Assembly (NCBI RefSeq): GCF_004519515.1
Contig: NZ_CP038145.1
Span: 2,088,001-2,152,000 of the forward strand
DNA: 64,000 nucleotides
Direction: 5' to 3'
Source: Actinobacillus indolicus
Lineage (GTDB): Bacteria > Pseudomonadota > Gammaproteobacteria > Enterobacterales > Pasteurellaceae
The position numbers and the translations under genes were made by a program. Shown here one piece after another: positions 9,062 to 16,488 of the stretch (within the stretch, counting starts at the first letter, position 1; every line of letters begins with the position of its first letter). A model generated the notes under the pieces. The model saw nothing but the letters and a program-made list of their open reading frames with translations. It had not been told where the DNA came from and did not search any database.

Positions 9062-9472
9062 ATGCCTAAAATTCTTATTACAGAAGAAAATTTAGAAGAT
9101 ATAATCATGTTGATTAATACTTGGGAGGGTAAATTAACATGGGATTTACTTTGTTCTGAAGTTTCACAACTATTGAATATTAAAAGCATTGAAAGACAAT
9201 CACTAGCTAATTATAGTGATATACAAAAGGCTTTTAGTACACGGAAACAAAGAATAAAAGAAAACTCTAAAGCTAATCCTCAACCAAATGTAACGATAGA
9301 TTATTTGCAAAAACAAGTAAATAATTTAAAGGCTCAAGTACAACGATTGGAAGAAATTAATGAGCAATACAAGCAAAAATTCATTGTATGGCAGTATAAT
9401 GCATATATGCATGGAATGACAGAAGATAAGCTAAATAAGCCACTTATTGCAGTTAATCGCCAGCATCGATAA
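9062..9472 (+). CDS. small coiled-coil protein, Tn554 TnpC-like
   Basis: 136-residue protein starting one base after the TnpB-like stop. It is hydrophilic with a predicted coiled coil at about residues 80-105 (YLQKQVNNLKAQVQRLEEIN). Size, position and coiled coil match TnpC, the accessory orientation factor of Tn554-type elements. No catalytic residues are seen. The assignment rests mainly on gene order. Confidence 0.6.
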   Translation: MPKILITEENLEDIIMLINTWEGKLTWDLLCSEVSQLLNIKSIERQSLANYSDIQKAFSTRKQRIKENSKANPQPNVTIDYLQKQVNNLKAQVQRLEEINEQYKQKFIVWQYNAYMHGMTEDKLNKPLIAVNRQHR

Positions 9473-9481
9473 AGAGATACC

Positions 9482-9503
9482 GTTTGAAATTTAAATTTCA
9501 AAC
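9482..9503. terminator. 22-bp perfect palindrome at the end of the recombinase module
   Basis: GTTTGAAATTTAAATTTCAAAC is fully self-complementary and is followed by AGTATTTTTTC. It lies 10 bp after the TnpC-like stop and 19 bp before the end of the convergent RND fragment, so it may terminate transcription; it could also mark the element boundary. Confidence 0.5.
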
Positions 9504-9521
9504 AGTATTTTTTCAAAAAGA

Positions 9522-9791
9522 TTATCCTTCTCTTCTTGGGATTCTATCCTCCGGTGTTACTGATGTTAATTTGGCTAATTTCGGGGCTAGCCATTCTCTG
9601 AGGTCATCCATTAAGGAATAAACTACAGGCACAAATACTAGGCTCAACAAGGTTGAGGCGATTAAACCACAAATGACAGCGATTGCCATAGGTGCTCTAA
9701 ATGCCGCGCCTGCACCGCTGGCAAACACGGCCGGGATCATTCCCGCTACCATTGCAATGGTGGTCATTAAAATCGGGCGGACACGTTCCGA
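9522..9791 (-). pseudogene. C-terminal fragment of an RND multidrug efflux permease
   Basis: About 90 codons encoding the last two transmembrane helices of an AcrB/MexB-type inner-membrane pump (RVRPILMTTIAMVAGMIP, then PMAIAVICGLIASTLLSLVF, ending DLREWLAPKLAK). The preceding ~900 codons are missing. The frame joins oxidoreductase sequence at about 9790. A GTG/ATG at the upstream edge is fortuitous. Different codon use from the recombinase module on its left suggests a separate source. Confidence 0.75.
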
Positions 9792-10494
9792 ATACGGCAC
9801 TTATGGCGAAATCGTAAATATGCCCGTTCACGCTGTGGTAAAACACCCTGAAAACCTCACAATGGAACAAGCTGCGGCAAGTTGGATGATGTTTGTAACC
9901 GCATACGGCGGTTTGATTGAATTTGGCAAGGTGCAAAAAGGCGATTTTGTTGTATTGGGCGGAGCGACCAGCTCGGTAGGCATTGCCGCCATTCAAATCG
10001 CCAAAATGCAAGGGGCAAACGTGATTACTCTGTCTCGCACGCACGCCAAAGGCGATGTGCTTTTACAGAAAGGGGCGGATTTTGTGATTGCCACCAAAGA
10101 AGATGACGTTACGGCTAAATTACTAGAAATTACAAACGGCAAAGGCGTGAATTTGGTGTTCGACCCTTTGGGTGACAAAGAAGCAGCAAAAATTATCAAC
10201 GCAATGACACAAGACGGCAAATACATCATCTACGGTGCATTAAGCCACGATGATATCGCCGTGCCTGTGTTCCCAATTTTAGGCAAACACTTAACCGTGC
10301 GAGGCTATGAATTGTTTGAAATCACTACCGTACCAGAAAAACTCGCTCAAGCGAAAAAATTCGTGTTTGACGGCTTAGCAAGCGGTCAATTAAAACCAGA
10401 AATTGACAAAGTTTTTGCTTTTGATGAAATGGCGGAAGCTCACCGTTATATGGAAAGCAATGCACAGATTGGGAAGATTTTGGTAAAGGTTTGA
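9792..10494 (+). pseudogene. C-terminal half of a quinone oxidoreductase / zinc-type alcohol dehydrogenase
   Basis: About 233 codons from YGTYGEIVNMPV to the stop, covering the nucleotide-binding domain of an MDR-superfamily oxidoreductase (GGATSSVGIAAIQIAK is the Rossmann glycine region, then FDPLGDKEAAKII and the C-terminal GKILVKV). The N-terminal catalytic domain is missing here. A matching N-terminal piece ends at 16751, at the other edge of the same foreign block and on the same strand, so the two halves are circularly permuted. An upstream ATG at 9673 lies in antisense RND sequence. Confidence 0.75.
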
Positions 10495-10510
10495 TTGTTT
10501 TAAGGTAAAT

Positions 10511-10540
10511 ATGCCGTCTGAAAAATAAGTTTCAGACGGC
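10511..10540. terminator. neisserial DNA-uptake-sequence hairpin
   Basis: ATGCCGTCTGAA at 10511-10522 is the exact 12-mer neisserial uptake sequence; its core returns inverted as TTCAGACGGC at 10531-10540, making a 10-bp stem with an 8-nt loop. Such inverted pairs terminate genes in Neisseria. It sits between the convergent oxidoreductase and ACR3 remnants. Confidence 0.85.
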
Positions 10541-10546
10541 ACATCG

Positions 10547-10898
10547 TTATTTTACCTGCCGATTAAGCCACCACACTAGCGAGAGCATCACAGGCACTTC
10601 CACCAGCACACCGACCTCCGTTGCCAATGCCGCCCCCGAGTGCAAACCGAACAAAGAAATTGCCACCGCCACCGCTAATTCAAAAAAATTACTCGTGCCA
10701 ATCAAGCACGCAGGGGCGGAAATTTCGTGTGGTAATTTGAGCTATTTTGCCAAAACGTGAGCCAAGGCAAAAATGCCGTAAGTCTGTGCCAGCAAGGGAA
10801 TGGCAATCAGCAAAATAATCAAGGGATTGGCAATAATGGTTTGGGTTTGAAAGGCAAACAGCAACACCACCGTCAAAATCAAACCCATAATGGAAAAA
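10547..10898 (-). pseudogene. decayed ACR3-type arsenite efflux pump, C-terminal part
   Basis: Reading right to left, one frame encodes GLILTVVLLFAFQTQ, an amphipathic TM segment ending ALAHVLAK, then a TAG (complement of 10742-10744), then LKLPHEISAPACLIGTSNFF and the diagnostic ending GVLVEVPVMLSLVWWLNRQV. This matches the last helices of the ACR3/ArsB-type As(III) exporter. The TAG sits where a Trp (TGG) would fit, so a nonsense mutation is likely. The N-terminal two thirds are absent. Sequence stops at a neisserial-type uptake word. Confidence 0.72.
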
Positions 10899-10904
10899 GG
10901 TTTC

Positions 10905-10916
10905 AGGCTGCCTGAA
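10905..10916. repeat. neisserial-family uptake word, AGGCTGCCTGAA dialect
   Basis: AGGCTGCCTGAA, one of the Neisseriaceae uptake-sequence dialects (the Simonsiella-type form as I recall it), between the ACR3 remnant and the MerR gene. Because the site reads TTCAGGCTGCCTGAA, the other strand simultaneously holds the AGGCAGCCTGAA dialect. Confidence 0.6.
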
Positions 10917-10926
10917 AAATATTCCG

Positions 10927-11325
10927 CTATTCTTTTTCTTTAATACCTTGAATAATCTGACACTTATCAACCGTTTTATTTTCACAACCCACAAATTGCA
11001 TTAGAAAAGTTTTAACTTGTTGTAGTTCTGTGATTTGTTCGTTCAAATATGCCAAATGTTGTTCGGCAAGTGCATTGATTTCATTGCATTGTTTGTTAGG
11101 CGTTTGTTGTAATTGCAACAGCGTTTTGATGTTACTTAAAGAAAAACCGATGTTACGGCAAGTTTTAATAAAGCGTAATTGTTCTAACTGATTGTCATCA
11201 AACACACGATAGCCATTTTGTTGATGTGTGGGGGTGATTAAGCCTTGTTTTTCATAATAACGAATGGTTTCCAAATGTACGCCTGTTTGTTCACTGGCTT
11301 GTTTTATTTTAAAAAATTTTGACAT
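10927..11325 (-). CDS. MerR-family regulator, divalent-metal (CadR/ZntR) type
   Basis: 132-residue activator with the MerR winged helix at residues 4-70 (TGVHLETIRYYEKQGLI) and a dimer coiled coil behind it. Metal ligands fit the +2 ion class: a Cys in NKQCNEIN at about residue 79, the position that is Ser in CueR, and a C-terminal CENKTVDKC loop. It is divergent from a CDF transporter gene, with a 19-bp-spacer promoter between them that it is expected to activate in response to zinc, cadmium or lead. Which metal is not decidable here. Confidence 0.8.
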   Translation of the reverse strand: MSKFFKIKQASEQTGVHLETIRYYEKQGLITPTHQQNGYRVFDDNQLEQLRFIKTCRNIGFSLSNIKTLLQLQQTPNKQCNEINALAEQHLAYLNEQITELQQVKTFLMQFVGCENKTVDKCQIIQGIKEKE

Positions 11326-11331
11326 TTTGGC

Positions 11332-11362
11332 TTGACCCTGTAATGACTACGGAGTTTATAGT
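11332..11362 (+). promoter_or_regulatory. MerR-type promoter/operator for the CDF transporter
   Basis: A -35 TTGACC (11332-11337) and -10 TATAGT (11357-11362) are separated by 19 bp, the over-long spacing typical of MerR-activated promoters. The imperfect dyad CCCTGTA...TACGGAG fills the spacer. Confidence 0.7.
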
Positions 11363-11396
11363 ATAGCAAATTTTATCTTAAAACAGGAGCAAAAAA

Positions 11397-12011
11397 ATGG
11401 CGTGCCAAAATTGTTGTGGTTCAAATCAGCCCATTCATCAATCGCCCAAGTACAAAAAAGCCTTGTGGATTGTCTTGATATTAAATTTATCAATGTTTTT
11501 TGTGGAAATTGTGATGGGGGTTAAATCGGGTTCAACTTCGCTGTTGTCGGACAGTTTGGATTTCTTGGGCGACAGTGCCAATTATTTGATAAGTTTGATT
11601 GTTTTGCCAATGGCGTTAAGTTACCGAGCCAAAGCATCTATGGTTAAGGGGCTAACGATGGGCGGTTTTGGTTTATTTATTTTAATGACGACCATTTATC
11701 GTGTGTTTTATGGGGAAATGCCCAGTTATTCAGAAATGAGCATTGTGGGATTTTTGGCGTTATTGGTCAATGTGTCGGCATTGTTGATATTATTAAAATT
11801 TCGTGATGGCGACAGCAATGTCCGCAGTGTGTGGGTGTGTTCCCGAAACGATGCGATTGGTAATGTGGCGGTAATTTTAGCGGGTATGGCAGTTTATTTT
11901 TTTCAATCAAAATATCCTGATTTAATTGTGGCGTTTGTTTTGGCATTTTTGGCGTTACAAGCCAGCCAAGAAATCATCAAAAGGGCTTGGGCGGAATTAA
12001 AAGTCAGCTAA
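11397..12011 (+). CDS. cation diffusion facilitator-type metal transporter
   Basis: 204-residue inner-membrane protein, about six transmembrane segments, resembling the short CDF-like group without the usual C-terminal cytoplasmic domain. The metal-site motif of TM2 is visible as DSLDFLGDSAN. In TM5 the expected HxxxD reads CSRND (Cys148, Asp152), a variant found in this short subfamily as I recall. A Cys-rich N-terminus (CQNCCG) could pick up metal. Expected to export Zn(II), Cd(II) or a similar ion to the periplasm under control of the divergent MerR protein. Substrate is inferred. Confidence 0.72.
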   Translation: MACQNCCGSNQPIHQSPKYKKALWIVLILNLSMFFVEIVMGVKSGSTSLLSDSLDFLGDSANYLISLIVLPMALSYRAKASMVKGLTMGGFGLFILMTTIYRVFYGEMPSYSEMSIVGFLALLVNVSALLILLKFRDGDSNVRSVWVCSRNDAIGNVAVILAGMAVYFFQSKYPDLIVAFVLAFLALQASQEIIKRAWAELKVS

Positions 12012-12015
12012 TTTA

Positions 12016-12053
12016 AAACACCGTTTGGATTGATGTTCAAGCGGTGTTTTTAT
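12016..12053 (+). terminator. terminator between convergent CDF and cueR genes
   Basis: AAAACACCG pairs with CGGTGTTTT across an 18-20-nt interior, followed by a T-rich tract. The same AACACCG...CGGTGTT theme ends the DUF305 and copA genes. Confidence 0.65.
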
Positions 12054-12078
12054 TTTTAAATTTTGCAAAATAACTTTC

Positions 12079-12090
12079 AGGCTGCCTGAA
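12079..12090. repeat. neisserial-family uptake word, AGGCTGCCTGAA dialect
   Basis: A second copy of AGGCTGCCTGAA (reads TTCAGGCTGCCTGAA in context) immediately beyond the cueR stop. Confidence 0.6.
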
Positions 12091-12096
12091 AAAAAC

Positions 12097-12483
12097 CTAT
12101 CCCCCAAGCCCCTGTAAAATCGGACATTCTGGCATATCATCGCCACGACAGGCATCACACCACGCCCCAAGAGCAGTTTTCATTTCTTCTAATTCCTTGA
12201 TTTTATTTGATAAAAATTCAATGTGCGTATTTGCCAACGCTTTGACTTCACAGCTTTTGCGGTATGGATTGTCTTGCAGTGCCAAAAGCTCGCCAATTTG
12301 GGCAAGCGAAAAGCCCACGCCCCTTGCTTTGGCGATGAATTTTAGGCGGATTAGTGTCTCATTATCATAAATGCGATAGCCTGATGATGTGCGTGAAGTG
12401 TTTGATAACAAACCCAACTTTTCATAATCACGGATTTGCTTGATGGATAGCCCTGTGGCTTTGGACGCTTGACCGATGTTCAT
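12097..12483 (-). CDS. cueR: CueR-like copper-responsive MerR regulator
   Basis: 128-residue MerR-family activator. The DNA-binding domain (IGQASKATGLSIKQIRDYEK) is at the N-terminus. Copper(I) selectivity features are visible: Ser in the RKSCEVKAL segment where divalent-metal sensors have Cys, and a C-terminal loop CRGDDMPEC with two Cys eight residues apart, as Cys112/Cys120 in E. coli CueR. It is divergent from the metallothionein-DUF305-copA genes and a perfect CueR-style dyad promoter lies between, so it presumably induces these genes when cytoplasmic Cu(I) rises. Confidence 0.87.
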   Translation of the reverse strand: MNIGQASKATGLSIKQIRDYEKLGLLSNTSRTSSGYRIYDNETLIRLKFIAKARGVGFSLAQIGELLALQDNPYRKSCEVKALANTHIEFLSNKIKELEEMKTALGAWCDACRGDDMPECPILQGLGG

Positions 12484-12537
12484 TGTTGCTCCTTGTTTTG
12501 GCGTTTGTAAAAAATTGTCAATCCGTAAAAATAATCC

Positions 12538-12568
12538 TTGACCCTAACATAAGGTTAGGCTTTATGAT
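12538..12568 (+). promoter_or_regulatory. CueR-type promoter with perfect dyad
   Basis: -35 TTGACC (12538-12543) and -10 TATGAT (12563-12568) are 19 bp apart. Between them the dyad CCTAAC-ATAAG-GTTAGG (12543-12559) is perfect. This is the classical architecture of CueR-activated copA promoters. Confidence 0.85.
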
Positions 12569-12660
12569 GCGCTCATCAAAACAAAAAAGCAATGCTTTTA
12601 ATCGCTTAAAAGCACTTTGTTTTGATAATCCACTTTAACTTAACATTCGGAGAAACTGTT

Positions 12661-12810
12661 ATGAACGCTGATTTTGTTCAAAACCGACACGCCCATTGCG
12701 GCTGCCAGTCTTGCACGGGGCAAAACTGCCATCCGGACTGCCAATGCCAAAACGGCAAGCCCTGCATTTGTGATGACTGCACTTGCAACGGCTGTGCGTG
12801 TGAATCGTAA
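12661..12810 (+). CDS. metallothionein-like 12-Cys peptide
   Basis: 49-residue cytoplasmic peptide with 12 Cys (positions 13, 15, 18, 23, 27, 29, 35, 37, 40, 42, 45, 47) mostly as CxC and CxxC pairs, plus His at 10, 12 and 24. No signal peptide. The start is the ATG at 12661 after a CGGAG site; an upstream in-frame extension to 12622 covers the leader. It is the first gene behind the CueR promoter, so it most likely buffers Cu(I), like small bacterial metallothioneins. I do not recognise a named family member. Confidence 0.78.
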   Translation: MNADFVQNRHAHCGCQSCTGQNCHPDCQCQNGKPCICDDCTCNGCACES

Positions 12811-12890
12811 AACCAAATAGTGAAATGGACATTGAGCGAATCTGTCATTTGCCCAATGTTATCAATGCCCATTTTGACAAGGAGAATCCA

Positions 12891-13637
12891 ATGACATTCA
12901 TCAAAAACCGTGCCGTACATCTTGTCGCTGCCGCTGTTGTTTTGGCGACTTCAACCGCTTTTGCCGACGGCAAAAACGAAGTGCCGACGCACTCGATGGC
13001 GTGCGACAATAACTACACCCAAACCACCCACGACTGCTCAAATAACCAAAACGGGCACGCAGAGATGAACCACGCCAATATGAACCACTCTGCTATGGCG
13101 ATGGACACTCAAAATGCTCCGCCCCATACCCAAGCCTATCTTGCAATGATGAACAAGATGGGCGATGAGATGAGCAAAGCGGGTAATCTTGCCGATGCTG
13201 ATACCGCTTTTGCCAAAGGTATGATTCCGCACCATATCGGAGCAGTTGAGATGGCAAAAGTACAGCTTGAATTTGGCAAAGACGAAACAATGAGAAAACT
13301 TGCCCAAGCGATTATTGATGGGCAACAAAGTGAAATCGAACTGATGAACGCTTGGCTGGCGGGTAAAGACACCGCAACCCAAAACCCGCAAGCCCCGCAC
13401 GCCAAGGCCTATGCCGCAGGCAAGGCGCAGCACGAGGCGATGATGGCGGCAATCAATGAGCCAAACCCTGATATTGCCTTTGCCAAAGCAATGATTCCGC
13501 ATCATCAAGGGGCGGTCAAGATGGCGAAAATCGAGCTGCAATACGGCAAAGACGAAACAATGAAAAAGCTCGCTCAAGACATCATCAAAGCCCAAGAACC
13601 TGAAATCAAGCTGATGCAAGACTGGCTAAAACAGTAG
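12891..13637 (+). CDS. periplasmic DUF305 (CopM-type) copper-binding protein, two repeats
   Basis: 248-residue exported protein. A signal peptide is clear (basic MTFIKNR, hydrophobic LVAAAVVLATST, cleavage after AFA). A Met/His-rich stretch (MNHANMNHSAMAMD) follows at about 57-72. Two DUF305 helical-bundle repeats then occur, marked by GMIPHHIGAVEMAK and AMIPHHQGAVKMAK, each followed by YGKDET or FGKDET and ending QSEIELM or EPEIKLM. DUF305 proteins such as CopM bind copper in the periplasm. The ATG at 12891 follows AAGGAGAAT and is preferred over the open frame from 12825. Second gene of the CueR-controlled group. Confidence 0.82.
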   Translation: MTFIKNRAVHLVAAAVVLATSTAFADGKNEVPTHSMACDNNYTQTTHDCSNNQNGHAEMNHANMNHSAMAMDTQNAPPHTQAYLAMMNKMGDEMSKAGNLADADTAFAKGMIPHHIGAVEMAKVQLEFGKDETMRKLAQAIIDGQQSEIELMNAWLAGKDTATQNPQAPHAKAYAAGKAQHEAMMAAINEPNPDIAFAKAMIPHHQGAVKMAKIELQYGKDETMKKLAQDIIKAQEPEIKLMQDWLKQ

Positions 13638-13650
13638 GGGCAATAAGGCA

Positions 13651-13681
13651 AAAACACCGTTTTTGATAAAGCGGTGTTTTT
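13651..13681 (+). terminator. terminator after the DUF305 gene
   Basis: AAAACACCG...GATAAAGCGGTGTTTTT forms a stem-loop with a T tract 14 bp after the stop codon. Confidence 0.7.
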
Positions 13682-13944
13682 GAGGTCGTCTGAAAACAGG
13701 TTTAAGGCTTTTTCAGACGGCATTTGGGGTTTTCAGGCAGCCTTTAAAACAAGCCCCAAGGAAATGATGATGCCGACTTGTCGGACACATCGGCAAGCGA
13801 TGTTCTGAACCTTCTGCTTTTTCAGACGGCATCGGTATTTGCAGGCAGCCTGAAAAAAACCGTCATTCTGACTGGCCCAATCCGTACCTGCTTTTTCGGT
13901 AAACGACCGGTGATGACCCTATGAACCCAACAGGAGAAATTGTG
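13682..13944. repeat. gene-free spacer packed with neisserial uptake words
   Basis: No gene is seen. It contains AGGTCGTCTGAA at 13683-13694, TTCAGACGGCAT at 13712-13723, TTCAGGCAGCCT at 13732-13743, TTCAGACGGCAT at 13821-13832 and AGGCAGCCTGAA at 13843-13854. These are four neisserial uptake dialects in under 200 bp. The copA ribosome site CAGGAG is at the right end. Confidence 0.75.
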
Positions 13945-16137
13945 ATGAAGCAAGAAACACACAAACCGCCCAAACACCACGAGTGCCGACACGGACACGG
14001 ACAGCACCGCCCTGTGCAGACACCGTCCGATGCAGCGGCTGCTTCGGGCTACACCTGCCCGATGCATCCGGAAATCCGGCAAGACCGCCCCGGCAACTGC
14101 CCTCTTTGCGGTATGGCATTGGAGCCGCTGATGCCTGAATTGGACGACGACAATCCGGAGCTGCGTGATTTTTCCCGACGCTTTTGGTACACGCTGCCCC
14201 TGACGGCGGCAGTGCTGGTGCTGGCGATGTTCGGCGAGCGTCTGAACCTGATGGATATGGCCGCACAAAGCTGGATAGAGCTGGTGCTGTCGCTGCCGAT
14301 CGTGCTGTGGGCGGGGCTGCCGTTTTTCTCACGGGGTTGGCAGTCGCTGGCAAACCGTAGTCCCAATATGTGGACGCTGATTGCACTGGGAACGGGTGCA
14401 GCCTTCGTTTACAGCGTTGTTGCCACCGCTGCACCCGGCATTTTTCCGGCATCGTTTGTATCGATGGGGCGGGTCGGCGTGTATTTTGAGGCGGCGGCCG
14501 TCATCATCTCGCTGACCTTGCTCGGCCAGATGCTCGAACTCAAAGCCCGGTCGCAGACTTCGGCGGCAATCAAGACCCTGCTCGGACTGGCGCCCAAAAC
14601 CGCACGGCGTATCGGCCCGGGCGGTGCTGAAGAAGATGTGCCGCTCAGCCACATCCACATCGGCGACCTTCTGCGTGTGCGCCCCGGCGAAAAAGTGCCT
14701 GTCGATGGCGTGGTGGTTGAGGGCGCAAGCTCGGTAGATGAATCGATGCTGACCGGCGAACCGCTGCCGGTGCGCAAAGCCACCGGCGACAAAGTCATCG
14801 GCGCCACGCTCAACACCGGCGGTGCGCTCGTCATCCGCTCCGAGCGCATCGGTTCGGAAACCGTGCTTTCGCAGATTGTCCAGATGGTGGCCCAGGCGCA
14901 GCGCTCCAAAGCACCGATGCAGCGTATGGCCGACGGGGTGGCAGGCTATTTCGTACTGGCGGTTGTCGCCGTTGCCGTTGCCACTTTCTTTGTCTGGGGC
15001 GTGTTCGGCCCGCAACCGTCTTGGGTGTTCGGGTTGATCAACGCCGTTGCGGTCTTGATTATCGCCTGCCCCTGTGCACTGGGACTGGCCACTCCGATGT
15101 CGGTGATGGTCGCCACAGGACGCGGGGCAGGCAGGGGCATATTGTTCCGTGATGCCGCCGCTATCGAAAACTTGCGGCGAGTAGACACTTTGGTGATTGA
15201 TAAAACCGGCACACTCACCGAAGGCCGACCTGCCTTTGACCGTGCCGTTGCGGCAGCAGGCTTTTCCGCCGAAGAAGTGCTGCGTTTGGCCGCCAGCTTG
15301 GATCAGGGCAGCGAACACCCTCTGGCCGACGCCATTGTGCAGGCCGCACGGGCACAACAGCTGAAGCTGAGCAAACCCGAACAGTTTGATTCAGGCAGCG
15401 GCATCGGCGTGAGCGGCGTGGTTGAAGGGCGTGCGCTGGCACTGGGCAACACGGCGTTTATGCAGCAGAACGGGCTTAGCGTCGAACCACTGATCGAGCA
15501 GGCCGAATCCCTGCGCAGTGAAGGTGCCAGCGTGATATATCTGGCTGCGGACGGACATCTTGCGGGACTGCTTGCCGTCTCCGATCCTGTAAAAGACAGC
15601 ACCCCCGAAGCATTGGCCTCGCTCAAAGCAGCCGGCCTGCGCATCATTATGGCAACCGGCGACGGATTGACCACGGCAAACGCCGTGGGCGCAAAACTGG
15701 GCATCGACGAAGTGCACGGCGAAGTCAAGCCCGCCGACAAACTGGCACTGATCGAGCGGCTTCAGAACGAAGGGCGGGTGGTCGCAATGGCAGGCGACGG
15801 CATCAACGATGCCCCCGCACTGGCCAAAGCCGATGTCGGCATCGCAATGGGTACCGGCACCGATGTGGCAATGAGCAGTGCGCAAATCACGCTGGTCAAA
15901 GGCGATTTGCGGGGTATTGCCACCGCACGCAAATTGTCTGAGGCCACCGTGCGCAATATGAAGGAAAACCTGTTATTTGCCTTCTTATACAACGGCCTGG
16001 GGGTTCCCGTTGCCGCCGGCGTGCTGTACCCCTTTACCGGCTGGCTGCTCTCGCCGATGATTGCCGCACTGGCGATGAGCCTAAGCTCGGCATCCGTTGT
16101 CGGCAACGCACTGCGGCTGCGCAAAAGCAAGTTGTAG
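13945..16137 (+). CDS. copA: Cu(I)-exporting P1B-type ATPase
   Basis: 730-residue inner-membrane pump that uses ATP to move Cu(I) from cytoplasm to periplasm. Motifs: a His-rich N-terminus, a heavy-metal-binding YTCPMHPEI...CPLCGM domain at about residues 33-55 instead of the usual HMA domain, eight membrane helices, the transport site CPC (Cys375, Cys377), phosphorylation site DKTGTLT (Asp419), SEHPLAD and the hinge GDGINDAP (617-624). The ATG at 13945 after CAGGAGAAA is preferred to 13921. Strikingly GC-rich compared with everything else in the window, so it was probably acquired from a high-GC Neisseriaceae-like donor. Downstream of cueR-controlled genes but separated from them by a terminator. 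Confidence 0.93.
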   Translation: MKQETHKPPKHHECRHGHGQHRPVQTPSDAAAASGYTCPMHPEIRQDRPGNCPLCGMALEPLMPELDDDNPELRDFSRRFWYTLPLTAAVLVLAMFGERLNLMDMAAQSWIELVLSLPIVLWAGLPFFSRGWQSLANRSPNMWTLIALGTGAAFVYSVVATAAPGIFPASFVSMGRVGVYFEAAAVIISLTLLGQMLELKARSQTSAAIKTLLGLAPKTARRIGPGGAEEDVPLSHIHIGDLLRVRPGEKVPVDGVVVEGASSVDESMLTGEPLPVRKATGDKVIGATLNTGGALVIRSERIGSETVLSQIVQMVAQAQRSKAPMQRMADGVAGYFVLAVVAVAVATFFVWGVFGPQPSWVFGLINAVAVLIIACPCALGLATPMSVMVATGRGAGRGILFRDAAAIENLRRVDTLVIDKTGTLTEGRPAFDRAVAAAGFSAEEVLRLAASLDQGSEHPLADAIVQAARAQQLKLSKPEQFDSGSGIGVSGVVEGRALALGNTAFMQQNGLSVEPLIEQAESLRSEGASVIYLAADGHLAGLLAVSDPVKDSTPEALASLKAAGLRIIMATGDGLTTANAVGAKLGIDEVHGEVKPADKLALIERLQNEGRVVAMAGDGINDAPALAKADVGIAMGTGTDVAMSSAQITLVKGDLRGIATARKLSEATVRNMKENLLFAFLYNGLGVPVAAGVLYPFTGWLLSPMIAALAMSLSSASVVGNALRLRKSKL

Positions 16138-16488
16138 ACCACAGCCCCGCAGGCTTCTTCCAATGACAAAACTACCTCAAAAACACCGCTTTTGATAAAG
16201 CGGTGTTTTTTATGCCGTCTGAAAAGGTCTTTAATACTTTTTCAGACGCCATTGTGTTTTTCAAACAGTTTCGCAGTGTGCGTCATTGCACCAACCCAAT
16301 ATTTCATCAGGAAAATGGTGCAACAAGTTGCACCCTACATCTTTGATGCTTTTTTAAGACGGCATTTTTTTCAGACGGACTAAAACGCCCAATCTTTCCA
16401 TTTTTAAAAACCAACTTCCCATTTTTCGCCATTCTTATTGTTATTTTAAAACGCTAAAATACGCCCATTTTTAATATAGGTCAAAACA
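16138..16488. repeat. gene-free spacer with neisserial uptake words and copA terminator
   Basis: No gene is seen. A terminator (16179-16210, AAAAACACCGCTT...AAGCGGTGTTTTT) ends copA. ATGCCGTCTGAA lies at 16212-16223, a one-mismatch inverted copy TTCAGACGCCAT at 16241-16252, and a partial TTCAGACGG at 16370-16378. The AT-rich 16380-16488 probably holds the promoter of the oxidoreductase remnant. Confidence 0.7.
16179..16210 (+). terminator. terminator of copA
   Basis: A 13-bp stem AAAAACACCGCTT / AAGCGGTGTTTTT with a short TTGAT-type loop and trailing T residues, 42 bp after the copA stop. Confidence 0.82.

Noticed and set aside
9673..9791. Start of the oxidoreductase at an upstream ATG at 9673
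   Set aside because: The first 40 codons are antisense to the RND pump fragment; oxidoreductase homology starts only at about 9792.
13038..13619. Long open frames antisense to the DUF305 and copA genes (for example 13038-13619 and 14329-15357 on the minus strand)
   Set aside because: They shadow GC-rich or repetitive real genes, have no ribosome sites or recognisable domains, and read as low-complexity translations.
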